A stretch of 58,629 nt of DNA from Bacteroidales bacterium. GTDB taxonomy: Bacteria; Bacteroidota; Bacteroidia; Bacteroidales; UBA1715. Position 1 is the first letter of the stretch. Every line of letters starts with the position of its first letter. The notes under the pieces were generated by a model, which saw nothing but the letters and a program-made list of their open reading frames with translations, made no database searches and was not told where the DNA came from. Position numbers and translations under genes: made by a program. The stretch is taken from positions 1-58,629 of the forward strand of contig JAQICB010000116.1 of assembly GCA_027858745.1 (NCBI GenBank), given 5' to 3'. Shown in pieces: positions 19,596 to 28,934 of the stretch.

Positions 19596-20319
19596 AATAA
19601 AAATCCTGAGACAAAGTCATTGCTTCCTCATCAGAAATTTTTTCTAAAGATTTATTACGCAAGACTGCACAATCATAGTGCATGTACTTAAATAAGGAAA
19701 TAACCCTCATTCTATTTTCCTGCCCACCGAGTTCAGATTGCACAAGCGGACGAAAGCGATTAATTGTTTTCTGCATATTTTCAAACACTACCGATTCATA
19801 GCCTTCTACATCGCACTTAATAAAATGCAAGTCTGTTAAATCAGCAAATAATTCATCGGGATTTCGCATTTCGACATCAAAAAAATGCACATATTTTTCC
19901 TGAGCAGAACTTGCAATTTTGGTCATCCCGTGATGAATACGTCCATTTTTTTCGGGGATGCCCATTTGTACGGTTCCCGAATCCTTGCCAAGAGCAAAAG
20001 GAAGTAGATGAACATGGGGATTTTTATGTGGTTGTACATTTTTTTTCCAAATTCCTCCAAATAACGGAATTGGTTCCACTGCATATACCTGTCCCGTTTT
20101 ACCTACTAAATGAGCCATGCGAGTAGAATAATAGCCAAGATTTGCTCCAATATCAATACAGGTATTGCCGGGAGAAATTACCGAGTCCAGATAAAATAAT
20201 TCTGGATATTTTGTTCGCCACCATCCACGAGACACACAAAAAATATACAATTTACTTACCAATTGCAAGTACCAACGAAGACCTAACAGACCTAATAAAA
20301 GATTTCGAATAATTCTCAT
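19582..20319 (-). CDS. FkbM-family methyltransferase
   Basis: A 245-residue protein with the FkbM methyltransferase fold: CIDIGANLGYYSTRMA (SAM binding, about residues 55-70), VYAVEPIP, and HFIKCDVEGYESVVFENM, the signature near residue 170. Members methylate hydroxyl groups of sugars or polyketides; in Bacteroidota many act on surface glycans. The N-terminus is basic and hydrophobic (RNLLLGLLGLRWYLQLVSK) and may associate with the membrane. Its start codon touches the stop of the small upstream gene (TAAATG), so the two are translationally coupled. The 3' end overlaps the amidase gene tail to tail by 14 bases. Confidence 0.87.
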   Translation of the reverse strand: MRIIRNLLLGLLGLRWYLQLVSKLYIFCVSRGWWRTKYPELFYLDSVISPGNTCIDIGANLGYYSTRMAHLVGKTGQVYAVEPIPLFGGIWKKNVQPHKNPHVHLLPFALGKDSGTVQMGIPEKNGRIHHGMTKIASSAQEKYVHFFDVEMRNPDELFADLTDLHFIKCDVEGYESVVFENMQKTINRFRPLVQSELGGQENRMRVISLFKYMHYDCAVLRNKSLEKISDEEAMTLSQDFYFIPR

Positions 20320-20475
20320 TTACTCTTCCGGTTCTAAATATTTTTTTCTGAATTGTTCATACGAATGAGGAAAAAACTTTTTTCCGACCCATGGAACCAC
20401 ATACAAAGTTAAAAGTCGCACAAGAAGTATTGTGCATATTATAATTGCTAAAGCCTGAACTACCCACCAAAACAT
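20320..20475 (-). CDS. Small membrane protein, DUF4834-like
   Basis: From the ATG at 20475 this is a 51-residue protein with one membrane segment (about residues 4-25) and a charged C-terminus (FFPHSYEQFRKKYLEPEE). It resembles the short DUF4834 proteins of Bacteroidota, whose role is unknown. A TTG further upstream would add ten residues and would begin inside the likely promoter region, so the ATG is preferred. Its stop codon directly abuts the FkbM start, which supports a shared transcript. Confidence 0.6.
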   Translation of the reverse strand: MFWWVVQALAIIICTILLVRLLTLYVVPWVGKKFFPHSYEQFRKKYLEPEE

Positions 20476-20492
20476 ATATCTAAGTTTTTTAA

Positions 20493-20500
20493 CAAATGTA
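20493..20500 (-). promoter_or_regulatory. Candidate -7 box TACATTTG for the DUF4834-fkbM pair
   Basis: The minus strand reads TACATTTG 17 bases before the ATG at 20475, an exact match to TAnnTTTG. No clear -33 element is seen at 17-23 bases. Confidence 0.38.
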
Positions 20501-20614
20501 CACAAATATTTTTAATGATTGGTATGGATTAAAAGTTCTGATGAAAAAATCTTCCGCATAATAAATGAACTATAAAAATCTGCCCTAATCTGTGAAATCT
20601 TATGCCGAAATATG

Positions 20615-20622
20615 TATTTTTG
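20615..20622 (+). promoter_or_regulatory. Candidate -7 box TATTTTTG for hisS
   Basis: The plus strand reads TATTTTTG 15 bases before the hisS ATG. A weak TGTG (20591-20594) sits 20 bases further upstream in the -33 position. Confidence 0.4.
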
Positions 20623-20637
20623 TAAAAAAATTGAAAT

Positions 20638-21999
20638 ATGGCACAAAAACCTTCTATTCCAAAAGGAACAAGAGATTTTATACCTGCGGAAATGACAAAA
20701 CGCAGATATATTTTTGATACGATACGTTCTGTTTTCACCTTATTCGGATATCATGCAATAGAAACTCCCGCAATGGAAACATTGGATACACTTATGGGAA
20801 AATATGGCGAAGAGGGTGACCGATTAATATTTAAAATTCTCAACTCCGGTGAATTTCAACAAAAAATTTCAGCCGAAAATTTATCGCACAATTCTTCGCA
20901 ACAATTGGCTGCAAAGCTCTGTGAAAAGGCTCTCCGATATGACTTGACCGTCCCTTTTGCCCGTTTTGTGGTACAACACAGAAATGACATTCAGTTTCCG
21001 TTTAAACGATACCAAATACAACCGGTGTGGCGTGCAGACAGACCACAAAAAGGTCGGTACCGAGAATTTTATCAGTGTGATGCCGACATTATTGGGAGTG
21101 ATTCTTTAATAAACGAGATAGAATTAGTACAAATTATAGATTCTGTTTTCACATTATTTGATATACCAATTACCATTAAAATAAATAATCGAAAAATTTT
21201 AAGTGGCATAGCCGAAATAATTGGCGAGCCGGAAAAAATTGTAGACATCACCATTGCAATTGACAAATTAGATAAAATTGGGCTCGAAAATGTTCAAAAA
21301 GAATTAGCTTCAAAAGGATTAACAGAAGAAGCTATCAACAAACTCAATCCCATTCTTTCTCTTTCCGGTAATTATACAGAAAAAATTCATACCTTATCAC
21401 AGTTATTAGACGCATCAGAAATTGGAAAAAAAGGTATTGAAGAAACAGAGTACATATTTTCATCACTTTCGCATCTTTCAATTTCAGCAGATGTGGAATT
21501 AGACATCAGTCTGGCAAGAGGACTAAATTATTATACCGGAGCAATCTTCGAAGTAAAATCGCAAACCGTTGCCATCGGAAGTATTTGCGGCGGTGGTCGG
21601 TATGACAATTTAACCGGGGTATTTGGGATGCCTGACATATCGGGAGTCGGTATTTCATTTGGAGCCGACAGAATTTATGATGTTCTTAATCAATTAGATA
21701 AATATCCTCAAGAAATTACACAAACAACTCGCATTTTATTTGTAAATTTCGGCGAACAAGAATCTCAAAAAGCATTACAATATATGCAAAGCGTCCGAAA
21801 ACAAAATATTGCATGCGAATTATATCCCGACAATGCAAAAATGAAAAAACAAATGAAATATGCACACGACAAAGATATTCCGTTTGTTGCAATAATAGGA
21901 GAAGATGAATTACGTTCAGAAAATATTACACTAAAAAACATGAGTACGGGGGAACAAACATCTCACACAATAAATTCTCTTTGTACCGAAATTAAATAG
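20638..21999 (+). CDS. hisS: Histidine-tRNA ligase
   Basis: A class II aminoacyl-tRNA synthetase (453 residues). Motif 1 lies in [12 protein letters not shown] and following residues, motif 2 in [20 protein letters not shown], the histidine motifs are [15 protein letters not shown] and [12 protein letters not shown], and motif 3 contains [13 protein letters not shown]. The C-terminal ~90 residues form the anticodon-binding domain. Length is normal for Bacteroidota. It heads a plus-strand run with coaD 8 bases downstream. The start is ATG with a promoter box just upstream. Confidence 0.97.
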   Translation: MAQKPSIPKGTRDFIPAEMTKRRYIFDTIRSVFTLFGYHAIETPAMETLDTLMGKYGEEGDRLIFKILNSGEFQQKISAENLSHNSSQQLAAKLCEKALRYDLTVPFARFVVQHRNDIQFPFKRYQIQPVWRADRPQKGRYREFYQCDADIIGSDSLINEIELVQIIDSVFTLFDIPITIKINNRKILSGIAEIIGEPEKIVDITIAIDKLDKIGLENVQKELASKGLTEEAINKLNPILSLSGNYTEKIHTLSQLLDASEIGKKGIEETEYIFSSLSHLSISADVELDISLARGLNYYTGAIFEVKSQTVAIGSICGGGRYDNLTGVFGMPDISGVGISFGADRIYDVLNQLDKYPQEITQTTRILFVNFGEQESQKALQYMQSVRKQNIACELYPDNAKMKKQMKYAHDKDIPFVAIIGEDELRSENITLKNMSTGEQTSHTINSLCTEIK

Positions 22000-22007
22000 C
22001 ATTAGAC

Positions 22008-22469
22008 ATGAATTCAACAAAACGTACAGCTATTTTTCCCGGCAGCTTTGACCCATTCACTATTGGGCATATGTCGATATTAGAACAAGCAATGCCTCTT
22101 TTCGATGAAATTATCATTGCAATTGGAGTGAACTCTGCAAAAAAGGATTTTTTCCCTTTAGATCGACGAATACAACATATTACATCCCTTTTTACAGACA
22201 CCCCAAAAATTTCAGTTGATACATATACATCCTTAACTATTGAATACTGTAAAAAAAGAAAGGCACAATTTATATTACGGGGATTACGAAATACCACAGA
22301 TTTTCAGTTCGAAAAATCAATTGCACAAATGAACAGCAAATTATTGCCCGAAATCGAGACCATATTTCTTGTAACACCTCCTGAATTTGGTCATGTTTCA
22401 TCAACAATAATTAGAGACTTAATTTCCTACGGCACAGATGTTTCAGAATTTATTCCCGGAAAAATTTAA
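22008..22469 (+). CDS. coaD: Phosphopantetheine adenylyltransferase
   Basis: CoaD makes dephospho-CoA from 4'-phosphopantetheine and ATP, the penultimate step of CoA synthesis. The 153-residue protein has the nucleotidyltransferase motif FPGSFDPFTIGHM at residues 10-22, the IxRGxR stretch ILRGLRNTTDFQFEK, and the C-terminal PEFGHVSSTIIRDL. It is intact and of typical length. It lies 8 bases after hisS and is followed 1 base later by the thioredoxin-fold gene, so all are probably in one transcript. Confidence 0.96.
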   Translation: MNSTKRTAIFPGSFDPFTIGHMSILEQAMPLFDEIIIAIGVNSAKKDFFPLDRRIQHITSLFTDTPKISVDTYTSLTIEYCKKRKAQFILRGLRNTTDFQFEKSIAQMNSKLLPEIETIFLVTPPEFGHVSSTIIRDLISYGTDVSEFIPGKI

Positions 22470-22470
22470 T

Positions 22471-23961
22471 ATGATACAGTCAAAATTATTTATATTATTA
22501 TCTCTATTCAGTATCTTTATAAGCATTCTTTCGGTACGTGCACAAGATACGCCCCAGATTTCGCACACCACTATTTCCGGAAATTCTCCCGAACTTGCTC
22601 GTACCGACATTGTTTTATACAAATACACCGACTATATTACCCATACAGAAGAAATTATTGACACTTTTTTTGTCGATACAAGTGGGAATTTTACTTGCAC
22701 ATTTCCGCTCAAACACACACAAGAAATATTTATGTATCTTGGAGTATACAAATGTTTTTTATTTGCTGAACCCGACAGCACACATGAAATTATACTCCCA
22801 CCACCACGTGAAAAAACATTACAAGACGAAATTAATCCTTATTTCAAACATGAAAATATAAGTTTAGGAATTAAAAATCCGAACCCAGATGATTTAAATC
22901 TGCACATTTATAAATTTAATAATATTTACGAACGCTTTCTTACCAAAAACTTTCAAGTTTTACTCGTGCTTCGAGATAAATCATTGGTTGACAAACTAGA
23001 ACGTCATTTAGACAGCGTTTTTAAGGACTATTCTCATCCATTTTTCGATACATACTCTTCTTTTCGAATATACACACTCCGCCATATGGCATATGAGCGA
23101 GATATGAACAGAACAACTAAGAAATATTTAATTAACTCAAAACCTAATTATTACAACCCACCATACATAAGTTTCTTTCAAATGCTCTGGAAAGATTATA
23201 TTCTCAACAATCATATGAAAGAGTTAGGCACCGATATGAAACAATCAATTATTTTTGGAAAAAGCCCTACAATGTTTAAAGAACGACTTGACTCATATGT
23301 TTCATTTCGGAACGACACTTTACAAGAGCTCATCCTCTTACAGTGCCTTTACGACTGCTTTAAAGACCCAATCACCTTTCCAGAACAGACAGTGCGACAA
23401 ACCTTGGATTCTGTTATAATACTCACCCAAATTCCAGAACACATAACAATTGCCCAATCAATTTTATCTCAACAAAATTCTGTACAAGAACACGACTCAG
23501 CCCCCGATTTTACGCTTTCCACCGCCGACAGTTTACCAATAAAGCTTTCAGCATATAGAGGAAGTTATGTGTACCTTGGCTTTTGTCGCTCCGAAAACTT
23601 AGAGTGCATTCAAAATTACAAAGTACTCCAGAAAATCCAAGAAAACACCAAAGGCTATATAGAAATAATTATCGTAAGCTATGAGAAAGATTTTGAAACA
23701 TTCAGTGAGTTTGTGAAAAAAAATAAAGAAAACTACAATTGGACATTTGTTTATGGGAAAAATAATTCAGAAATTGCCAAGAAATATAAAGCATCGGCAA
23801 TGCCAAGTTTTATTTTGATTGATCCGAACGGTGATATTGAACTTTTACAAGCTCCGCATCCGATTGATAACTTTCAACAAAAATTTGCAGCTATTTACAA
23901 AGAATGGAAAGCAAAAAAACAGAAAGAATATAAAGAACAACAATTTCAACGTCAATGGTAA
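22471..23961 (+). CDS. Exported thioredoxin-fold protein lacking the CxxC pair
   Basis: With the ATG at 22471 this is a 496-residue protein with a signal peptide ending in LSVRAQD. The N-terminal ~340 residues resemble the helical DUF5106-type region found before AhpC/TSA or TlpA domains in Bacteroidota. The last ~150 residues have a thioredoxin fold (APDFTLS, the proline loop ASAMPSFILIDPNG). At the active-site position the sequence reads FCRSENLECIQNYK: the second cysteine of CxxC is present but the first is asparagine. A classical dithiol reductase activity is therefore unlikely. An upstream in-frame ATG would overlap coaD and precede the signal peptide. Confidence 0.78.
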   Translation: MIQSKLFILLSLFSIFISILSVRAQDTPQISHTTISGNSPELARTDIVLYKYTDYITHTEEIIDTFFVDTSGNFTCTFPLKHTQEIFMYLGVYKCFLFAEPDSTHEIILPPPREKTLQDEINPYFKHENISLGIKNPNPDDLNLHIYKFNNIYERFLTKNFQVLLVLRDKSLVDKLERHLDSVFKDYSHPFFDTYSSFRIYTLRHMAYERDMNRTTKKYLINSKPNYYNPPYISFFQMLWKDYILNNHMKELGTDMKQSIIFGKSPTMFKERLDSYVSFRNDTLQELILLQCLYDCFKDPITFPEQTVRQTLDSVIILTQIPEHITIAQSILSQQNSVQEHDSAPDFTLSTADSLPIKLSAYRGSYVYLGFCRSENLECIQNYKVLQKIQENTKGYIEIIIVSYEKDFETFSEFVKKNKENYNWTFVYGKNNSEIAKKYKASAMPSFILIDPNGDIELLQAPHPIDNFQQKFAAIYKEWKAKKQKEYKEQQFQRQW

Positions 23962-23967
23962 ATCATT

Positions 23968-24726
23968 ATGAAAAAAGCAGAGTATGAAATATTATTACGA
24001 GAATTGGCTCAACAGGGGAAACTAAGCGAACTGCTTTCAACTTCAGAACAATTAGCTTCTGATTTTCCGGAATGGCACTTAGCTTGGCACTACGTAGCAG
24101 TAGCATATGGACTTTCGGGAGACCACGAGCGTGCTGTTACCCATTTTATTCAAGCACTCGAACGAAAACCTAATTCAGTAAAAGCTCTTTACGGACTCAG
24201 CGTTTCGTTTCATGCTCTCAAAATGTACGAACAAGCTATTGCTTGTTTACTCAAACACAAAGAATTACATGGAAACGAATTCAAAATTCTATTTAGTTTA
24301 GGTGTTAATTATACTGAACTAAACATGATTTCAAAAGCGGTCGATTCATTTAGAGGAGCATTGGAAATTGATTCGAAAAATGAAAAAACCTTGTTCTGTT
24401 TAGCTGACTGTTACCGAATTCAAGAGAAATATAAAGAAGCAATTGAACTATTCCTACAAGCACTGGAAATTAACCCCAAAAACCTTCTTGTTCTTCATAA
24501 TACAGCAGTTTCTTACAAATACTTAAACAATAATAAAAAAGCTGTGGAGTATTACAAAAAAGTATTAGACTTAAACAGTGGATTTGTGCGTGCCTTACGA
24601 AATCTTGCGGAAATATATATTGAAGAAAATGATGCGGAAAAAGCTTGTAATTTACTCTCTTCTGCTTTATCAAATCATCCTGACTCACAAGAAATAAAAG
24701 AACTTCACGCAAAAATATGCTCGTGA
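23968..24726 (+). CDS. Tetratricopeptide repeat protein
   Basis: A 252-residue protein built almost wholly of TPR repeats (about six, 34 residues each), with the W-LG-Y-A-F-A-P pattern clear from GDHERAVTHFIQALERKPNS onward. It has no signal peptide or membrane segment, so it is probably a cytoplasmic scaffold. It begins 6 bases after the thioredoxin-fold gene and overlaps the start of the transporter gene by 10 bases, which indicates one transcript. No specific partner can be named. Confidence 0.88.
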   Translation: MKKAEYEILLRELAQQGKLSELLSTSEQLASDFPEWHLAWHYVAVAYGLSGDHERAVTHFIQALERKPNSVKALYGLSVSFHALKMYEQAIACLLKHKELHGNEFKILFSLGVNYTELNMISKAVDSFRGALEIDSKNEKTLFCLADCYRIQEKYKEAIELFLQALEINPKNLLVLHNTAVSYKYLNNNKKAVEYYKKVLDLNSGFVRALRNLAEIYIEENDAEKACNLLSSALSNHPDSQEIKELHAKICS

Positions 24727-25685
24727 AAATGCTCAAAAAAATAGGTGTTGACGGATTTATTGCATCTCTTATAGCAGCAATTATACTTGCCTACTTATTC
24801 CCGAACATCGGTACCGAAACAGCATTTCTTCCGGTTTCTCATATCACCTATTATGGTATAAGTTTGGTGTTTTTCTTATATGGTCTCAAATTTAATTTTT
24901 CGGAATTTGCACAAGGCTTATCCAATTGGAAAATGCACATTATAATTCAAACGACTACCTTTATACTGTTTCCGACTCTTATCCTACTCTGCAAACCATT
25001 CATTACAGACCAAACCATTTGGTTAAGCATGTTCTACTTATCAGCTCTGCCATCAACCGTTTCTTCTGCGGTAATAATGGTTTCATTAGCAAACGGAAAT
25101 ATACCGGCATCAATATTTAATGCCAGCATTTCAAGTCTTGCAGGAATTTTGATAACACCGGCATGGATGTCCTTTTTTTTATCAGCTCACATACAGGATT
25201 TTAATGCATATGACATTTATGGTAAATTAGTCTTTCAAATTATACTTCCTATAACCATAGGTATGATTTTACATCCGTTAATTGGAAAATATGCTCTAAA
25301 GAAGAAACCTACACTCAAATATTTCGAACAAGGCATTGTCGTTTTTGTTATATATACCTCTTTTTGCCGCTCGTTTGCTGAGAATATTTTTTCCGACTAT
25401 TCCGGTTTAACTATTGCAACAATAACCATAGGCATTATTATCCTTTTTCTTACTGTCTTTTTCCTCCTAAAAATTATAAGTGCTCACTTATTGATGAACA
25501 GAAAGGACACTATTACTGTTCAATTTTGCGGTTCCCAAAAATCTCTCCTTCATGGTGTTGCCATTGCAAGTATTCTATTTGCCGATTCTACCATTACAGG
25601 TTTTATTCTTATTCCTATAATGCTCTACCATTCCATTCAGCTCATCATAACAGGATATATTGCACACAAAATGGCAAAAAAATAA
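24717..25685 (+). CDS. SBF-like (bile acid:Na+ symporter superfamily) membrane transporter
   Basis: A 322-residue membrane protein with eight to ten hydrophobic segments. It fits the SBF-like/DUF4137 group (E. coli YfeH type): an early LVFFLYGLKFNFSEF stretch, LPSTVSSAVIMVSLANGN, the family signature for the fold, and VQFCGSQKSLLHGVAIASIL near the C-terminus. The substrate is unknown. The ATG at 24717 overlaps the TPR gene by 10 bases; an ATG at 24729 (MLKKIGVDG) is an equally good start. The run of overlapping genes suggests translational coupling. Confidence 0.85.
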   Translation: MLVKMLKKIGVDGFIASLIAAIILAYLFPNIGTETAFLPVSHITYYGISLVFFLYGLKFNFSEFAQGLSNWKMHIIIQTTTFILFPTLILLCKPFITDQTIWLSMFYLSALPSTVSSAVIMVSLANGNIPASIFNASISSLAGILITPAWMSFFLSAHIQDFNAYDIYGKLVFQIILPITIGMILHPLIGKYALKKKPTLKYFEQGIVVFVIYTSFCRSFAENIFSDYSGLTIATITIGIIILFLTVFFLLKIISAHLLMNRKDTITVQFCGSQKSLLHGVAIASILFADSTITGFILIPIMLYHSIQLIITGYIAHKMAKK

Positions 25686-25738
25686 GAGATTTTTGTGTGC
25701 ATAATGTATAGTGAAACATCAGATACAAGATTTTTTCA

Positions 25739-25746
25739 TATATTTG
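25739..25746 (+). promoter_or_regulatory. Candidate -7 box TATATTTG for the ROK kinase gene
   Basis: The plus strand reads TATATTTG 33 bases before the ROK start codon, in a 94-base gap. No -33 TTTG is present at the expected spacing. Confidence 0.35.
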
Positions 25747-25779
25747 TGAAACAATAAACAAACATTTAAGATTACTCAT

Positions 25780-26748
25780 ATGGATATTACAATTGGTATA
25801 GATATAGGTGGAACAAATACCGTTATTGGGTTTGTTACCAAAGAAGGGAAAAGTCTTCACGAAACCTCATTTCGCACAACAGATTTTCCAACAGTAGAAC
25901 CATATATAAAAAAACTGCAAGACACCATAGACAGAATACTCTCGGAACATTCCGATTGGAATTTAATGGGGATAGGTGTCGGTGCACCAAATGCCAATTA
26001 TCATAACGGAACCATTGAAGAAGCTCCAAACCTTGCATGGAAAGGAACAATTCATTTTTGTAATTTACTTGAAAAACACTTTCCACATATAACTACAGCC
26101 ATTACAAATGATGCCAATGCTGCAGCTATGGGCGAAAAAATGTATGGCGCAGCAAAAGATTTATCAGACTTTGTTATGATTACACTTGGCACCGGTCTTG
26201 GAAGTGGTCTGTTTGTAAACGGCGATTTAGTTTATGGTCACGATGGATTTGCCGGAGAATTAGGGCATACACTCGTATATGAAAATGGCAGAGAATGTGG
26301 GTGTGGCAATAAAGGCTGCCTCGAGACATATGTTTCTGCAACAGCAATAGTTCGTACCATGGCAGAGATTCTCTGTAACTCAAGCAAACCCTCAGTACTT
26401 CGCGATGTGCCGTATAACGAAATGACCTCACTCTCTATCCAACAAGCTTTAAAAAATGGGGACGAGCTTGCAAAAGAATGTTTTGAATATACCGGGAAAA
26501 TTCTGGGCATAAAATTAGCAGATTTGGTATGCCATACAAGCCCATCACACATATTTTTATTTGGTGGTGTCGCAAAAGCTGGTGATTTAATTATTGAACC
26601 TACCAAACGCTCAATGGAAGAACACTTGCTTACAATTTTTAAAAATAAAATAAAAATTGAACAAAGTGGCTTACTCAATGAAAATGCTGCTGTTTTGGGG
26701 GCAAGTGCACTAGCGTGGAAAGAACTCGAAAAAAGAGGAAACCTATAA
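25780..26748 (+). CDS. ROK-family sugar kinase (probable glucokinase)
   Basis: A 322-residue ROK protein without a DNA-binding N-terminus, so it is an enzyme rather than a repressor. It has the ATP motif IGIDIGGTNTVIGFV (residues 4-18), the catalytic region TNDANAAAMGE, GTGLGSGLFVNG, the substrate histidine in GFAGELGHT and the zinc-binding CGCGNKGCLE. Family knowledge points to phosphorylation of glucose or a related hexose. It stands alone with its own promoter box and converges on the VC0807-type gene. Confidence 0.9.
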   Translation: MDITIGIDIGGTNTVIGFVTKEGKSLHETSFRTTDFPTVEPYIKKLQDTIDRILSEHSDWNLMGIGVGAPNANYHNGTIEEAPNLAWKGTIHFCNLLEKHFPHITTAITNDANAAAMGEKMYGAAKDLSDFVMITLGTGLGSGLFVNGDLVYGHDGFAGELGHTLVYENGRECGCGNKGCLETYVSATAIVRTMAEILCNSSKPSVLRDVPYNEMTSLSIQQALKNGDELAKECFEYTGKILGIKLADLVCHTSPSHIFLFGGVAKAGDLIIEPTKRSMEEHLLTIFKNKIKIEQSGLLNENAAVLGASALAWKELEKRGNL

Positions 26749-26777
26749 TTAACTATTCGGAATAAAAAAAACACGAA

Positions 26778-27473
26778 CTATTTTTTCGAAACGACGATAT
26801 CCTCGAGAGAATATCCGGTTAAGCGTTTAATATGTTTAAACACATTAAATAACACAAAGCCTAAAATAATAGTGCTCGGAAGTGCTATTACCGGAAAACT
26901 AAGAGCGTTCATACGTCCTAATTCCTCAACATAGGCAGAGGTTCCGGGTTCGCTTTGCAAGACAATGCGAGCCAAAATAAAATTTAAGGTAGACGATAGA
27001 AAAAACGAAACAGCAACCCAATATGAAGATTTAATAACAATAGCCTGAAATTCATCTGATTTGTTTTGTTCTCGTAATGATTCATGTACTTTCGATAAAT
27101 CCATAACATCTTCATTAAACAAAATTTTAGTGACAAGATTTTTCTCCGTTTTTACAGTAAACAAAACAATTAAACCGATAATTAACGGAACAGATGCTTC
27201 TTTTACGGCTATCCAGAGCGGAGATAATTCAAATAAGCCAAACACACCCGTAAGTAAAATACTCGTAAACCCAAGAATAGAGATTATGTTAACATTTCTT
27301 CGATTGATAAAATCATACACGGCATACGTTACCGGAAACAATAATGCAATTACGAGACTGTAAATAGGTCCTAAATAAGCATCACCACTAAGTTTAGTCA
27401 TAATTAATACCGGAGCAACAATATTAAACACCAAACTCACAAACACATTTTCTCTTTTCTTCTTCGGGCTCAT
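26778..27473 (-). CDS. VC0807-type integral membrane protein
   Basis: A 231-residue protein with about six membrane segments and a basic N-terminus (MSPKKKRENVF). It matches the VC0807 family, distantly similar to intracellular septation protein A, in the region NIVAPVLIMTKLSGDAYLGP and in the later FFLSSTLNFILARIVL stretch. No biochemical role is established. It lies just beyond the terminator of the SusC/SusD operon, so it probably has its own promoter in the 25-85-base gap upstream. Confidence 0.75.
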   Translation of the reverse strand: MSPKKKRENVFVSLVFNIVAPVLIMTKLSGDAYLGPIYSLVIALLFPVTYAVYDFINRRNVNIISILGFTSILLTGVFGLFELSPLWIAVKEASVPLIIGLIVLFTVKTEKNLVTKILFNEDVMDLSKVHESLREQNKSDEFQAIVIKSSYWVAVSFFLSSTLNFILARIVLQSEPGTSAYVEELGRMNALSFPVIALPSTIILGFVLFNVFKHIKRLTGYSLEDIVVSKK

Positions 27474-27492
27474 AATTTCAAAACATTACAGA

Positions 27493-27530
27493 GTAAAAAA
27501 AAGAGTATTGAAATACATCAATACTCTTTT
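27493..27530 (-). terminator. Strong intrinsic terminator of the SusC/SusD operon
   Basis: A perfect 13-bp stem (27518-27530 with 27499-27511) and a 6-base loop, followed on the minus strand by a T-run. It lies 28 bases after the stop of the third operon gene. Confidence 0.9.
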
Positions 27531-27558
27531 CATAATATATATATATATCTTTCAAATA

Positions 27559-28917
27559 TTATTCACTAACCGTAACAGTATACTGAACCGTATCAACTGA
27601 CGTATAAATATATAAATCAACAGGATCAGTAAAATCAATTGCAGTTACTCCATTTTCAATCTGAACGTCTGAAGAACCATCATTATAAAATGCTTGAGCG
27701 AATTTAGTCATTGTAATCGAAGGCACTAAATTAGTCACATCAGTTCCCGGGAACACAGTTGCAGCAATATTAGGTGTCGCAGAAAAATCTGCAACTACTA
27801 CCGGATTCAAATTAATAAATTCAAGGTTTGTCATTTGAGTAGGTATACCAACCGGAGTTATTGTAAAATCTTGAGGTGTAGTACCATCCTGAGCTGTGAC
27901 AGTAAGTGTTACCGGCGAAGACAAATCAATATCATCTCCAGACGCAATATCTGTTCCACCAATTGAAACCGTAGCATGTTCTGAAACGGTAAAATCGATT
28001 GCAACAGCATTTAAATTAGTAGCAGCAGGTAATTCAACATCAACACCTGAGCCGCTGATTTCACCATCGAAACCAGCAATAGAGAGTTCGGTTAAGTCAT
28101 TTTCGGAAGATGGGGTGCCGTACGTTGCTTGTAAAGTATAATCTTTACTTGGAGCTCCTTCACCAACAGCAGATACTGTAATTATACAAGGTGATTCTAA
28201 ACTACCTTGCCATGTATATACTCCATTTGCAAGGGACAATTCACCTTGATCAACAGTAACTAAAGCATTATTAACTGCAAATTTTATTGCTGCATATGAC
28301 AAATCGAAGCCATATGAAACCGGTAGTTCAACAAGAGTACCACTTATATCAGGAGCGACACCCGCTAAATCAGCAGGAAGGACAACATTGAAACTATAAT
28401 TAACCTTAGTTGGATCAGCACCTTGTGGTAAAAACAAAGATGTTACTGTATCAAGGACTTCGATTTCAGCAGAATCAACAGTTTCCTTAAACGAATTATC
28501 TTCTTCATTAAAATTTCTACTCACAAAATAAACCATAAAAGTACCAACATCAGAAAATACATGTCCAGATGTTAAGTAATACTCTCCATTTTTAAATGTT
28601 AATGGTTTACCTGCTGCCTTTGACGCAACCTTATTTGTATCAGCATTAGATAAAGAATCATGTAAGAATCTTTTGGTATAATCATACCCTTTATCCCCAG
28701 GCCATACAACATACATTTCAGCATCATTAGACTCACTCACAAAGATTGCTGTTTCATTTAAATAAAATGGATTTTTATTGGGGTTATCTCGATTAAGCAT
28801 AAAATCGGTCTCTTCATACCAAGAAAAACCACCGTCAGGCTGTTCAATTTTATCTTTACACGAAGTTAAATAAAACATGACAGCAATTAAAATATAAATA
28901 AATTTAAGATTTTTCAT
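27559..28917 (-). CDS. Surface lipoprotein with DUF5018-like repeats (SusE-position)
   Basis: With the ATG at 28917 the protein has 452 residues and a lipoprotein signal (AVMFYLTSC, cysteine near residue 19). About residues 25-150 are a PKD-like region. Three cadherin-like beta-sandwich repeats follow, at about 150-265, 270-350 and 355-450; the middle one has the DUF5018 look (TELSIAGFDGEI, VTLTVTAQDGTTPQDFTI). As the third gene after susC and susD it occupies the place of surface glycan-binding lipoproteins, so ligand binding at the cell surface is inferred. No enzyme motif is present. Another ATG lies two codons upstream. Confidence 0.82.
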   Translation of the reverse strand: MKNLKFIYILIAVMFYLTSCKDKIEQPDGGFSWYEETDFMLNRDNPNKNPFYLNETAIFVSESNDAEMYVVWPGDKGYDYTKRFLHDSLSNADTNKVASKAAGKPLTFKNGEYYLTSGHVFSDVGTFMVYFVSRNFNEEDNSFKETVDSAEIEVLDTVTSLFLPQGADPTKVNYSFNVVLPADLAGVAPDISGTLVELPVSYGFDLSYAAIKFAVNNALVTVDQGELSLANGVYTWQGSLESPCIITVSAVGEGAPSKDYTLQATYGTPSSENDLTELSIAGFDGEISGSGVDVELPAATNLNAVAIDFTVSEHATVSIGGTDIASGDDIDLSSPVTLTVTAQDGTTPQDFTITPVGIPTQMTNLEFINLNPVVVADFSATPNIAATVFPGTDVTNLVPSITMTKFAQAFYNDGSSDVQIENGVTAIDFTDPVDLYIYTSVDTVQYTVTVSE

Positions 28918-28934
28918 ATACATAAGATTAAAAA

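Noticed and set aside
26238-26774. 178-residue open frame on the minus strand
   Set aside because: Antisense to the ROK kinase, whose ATP and zinc motifs are intact; the frame is a shadow of codon bias.
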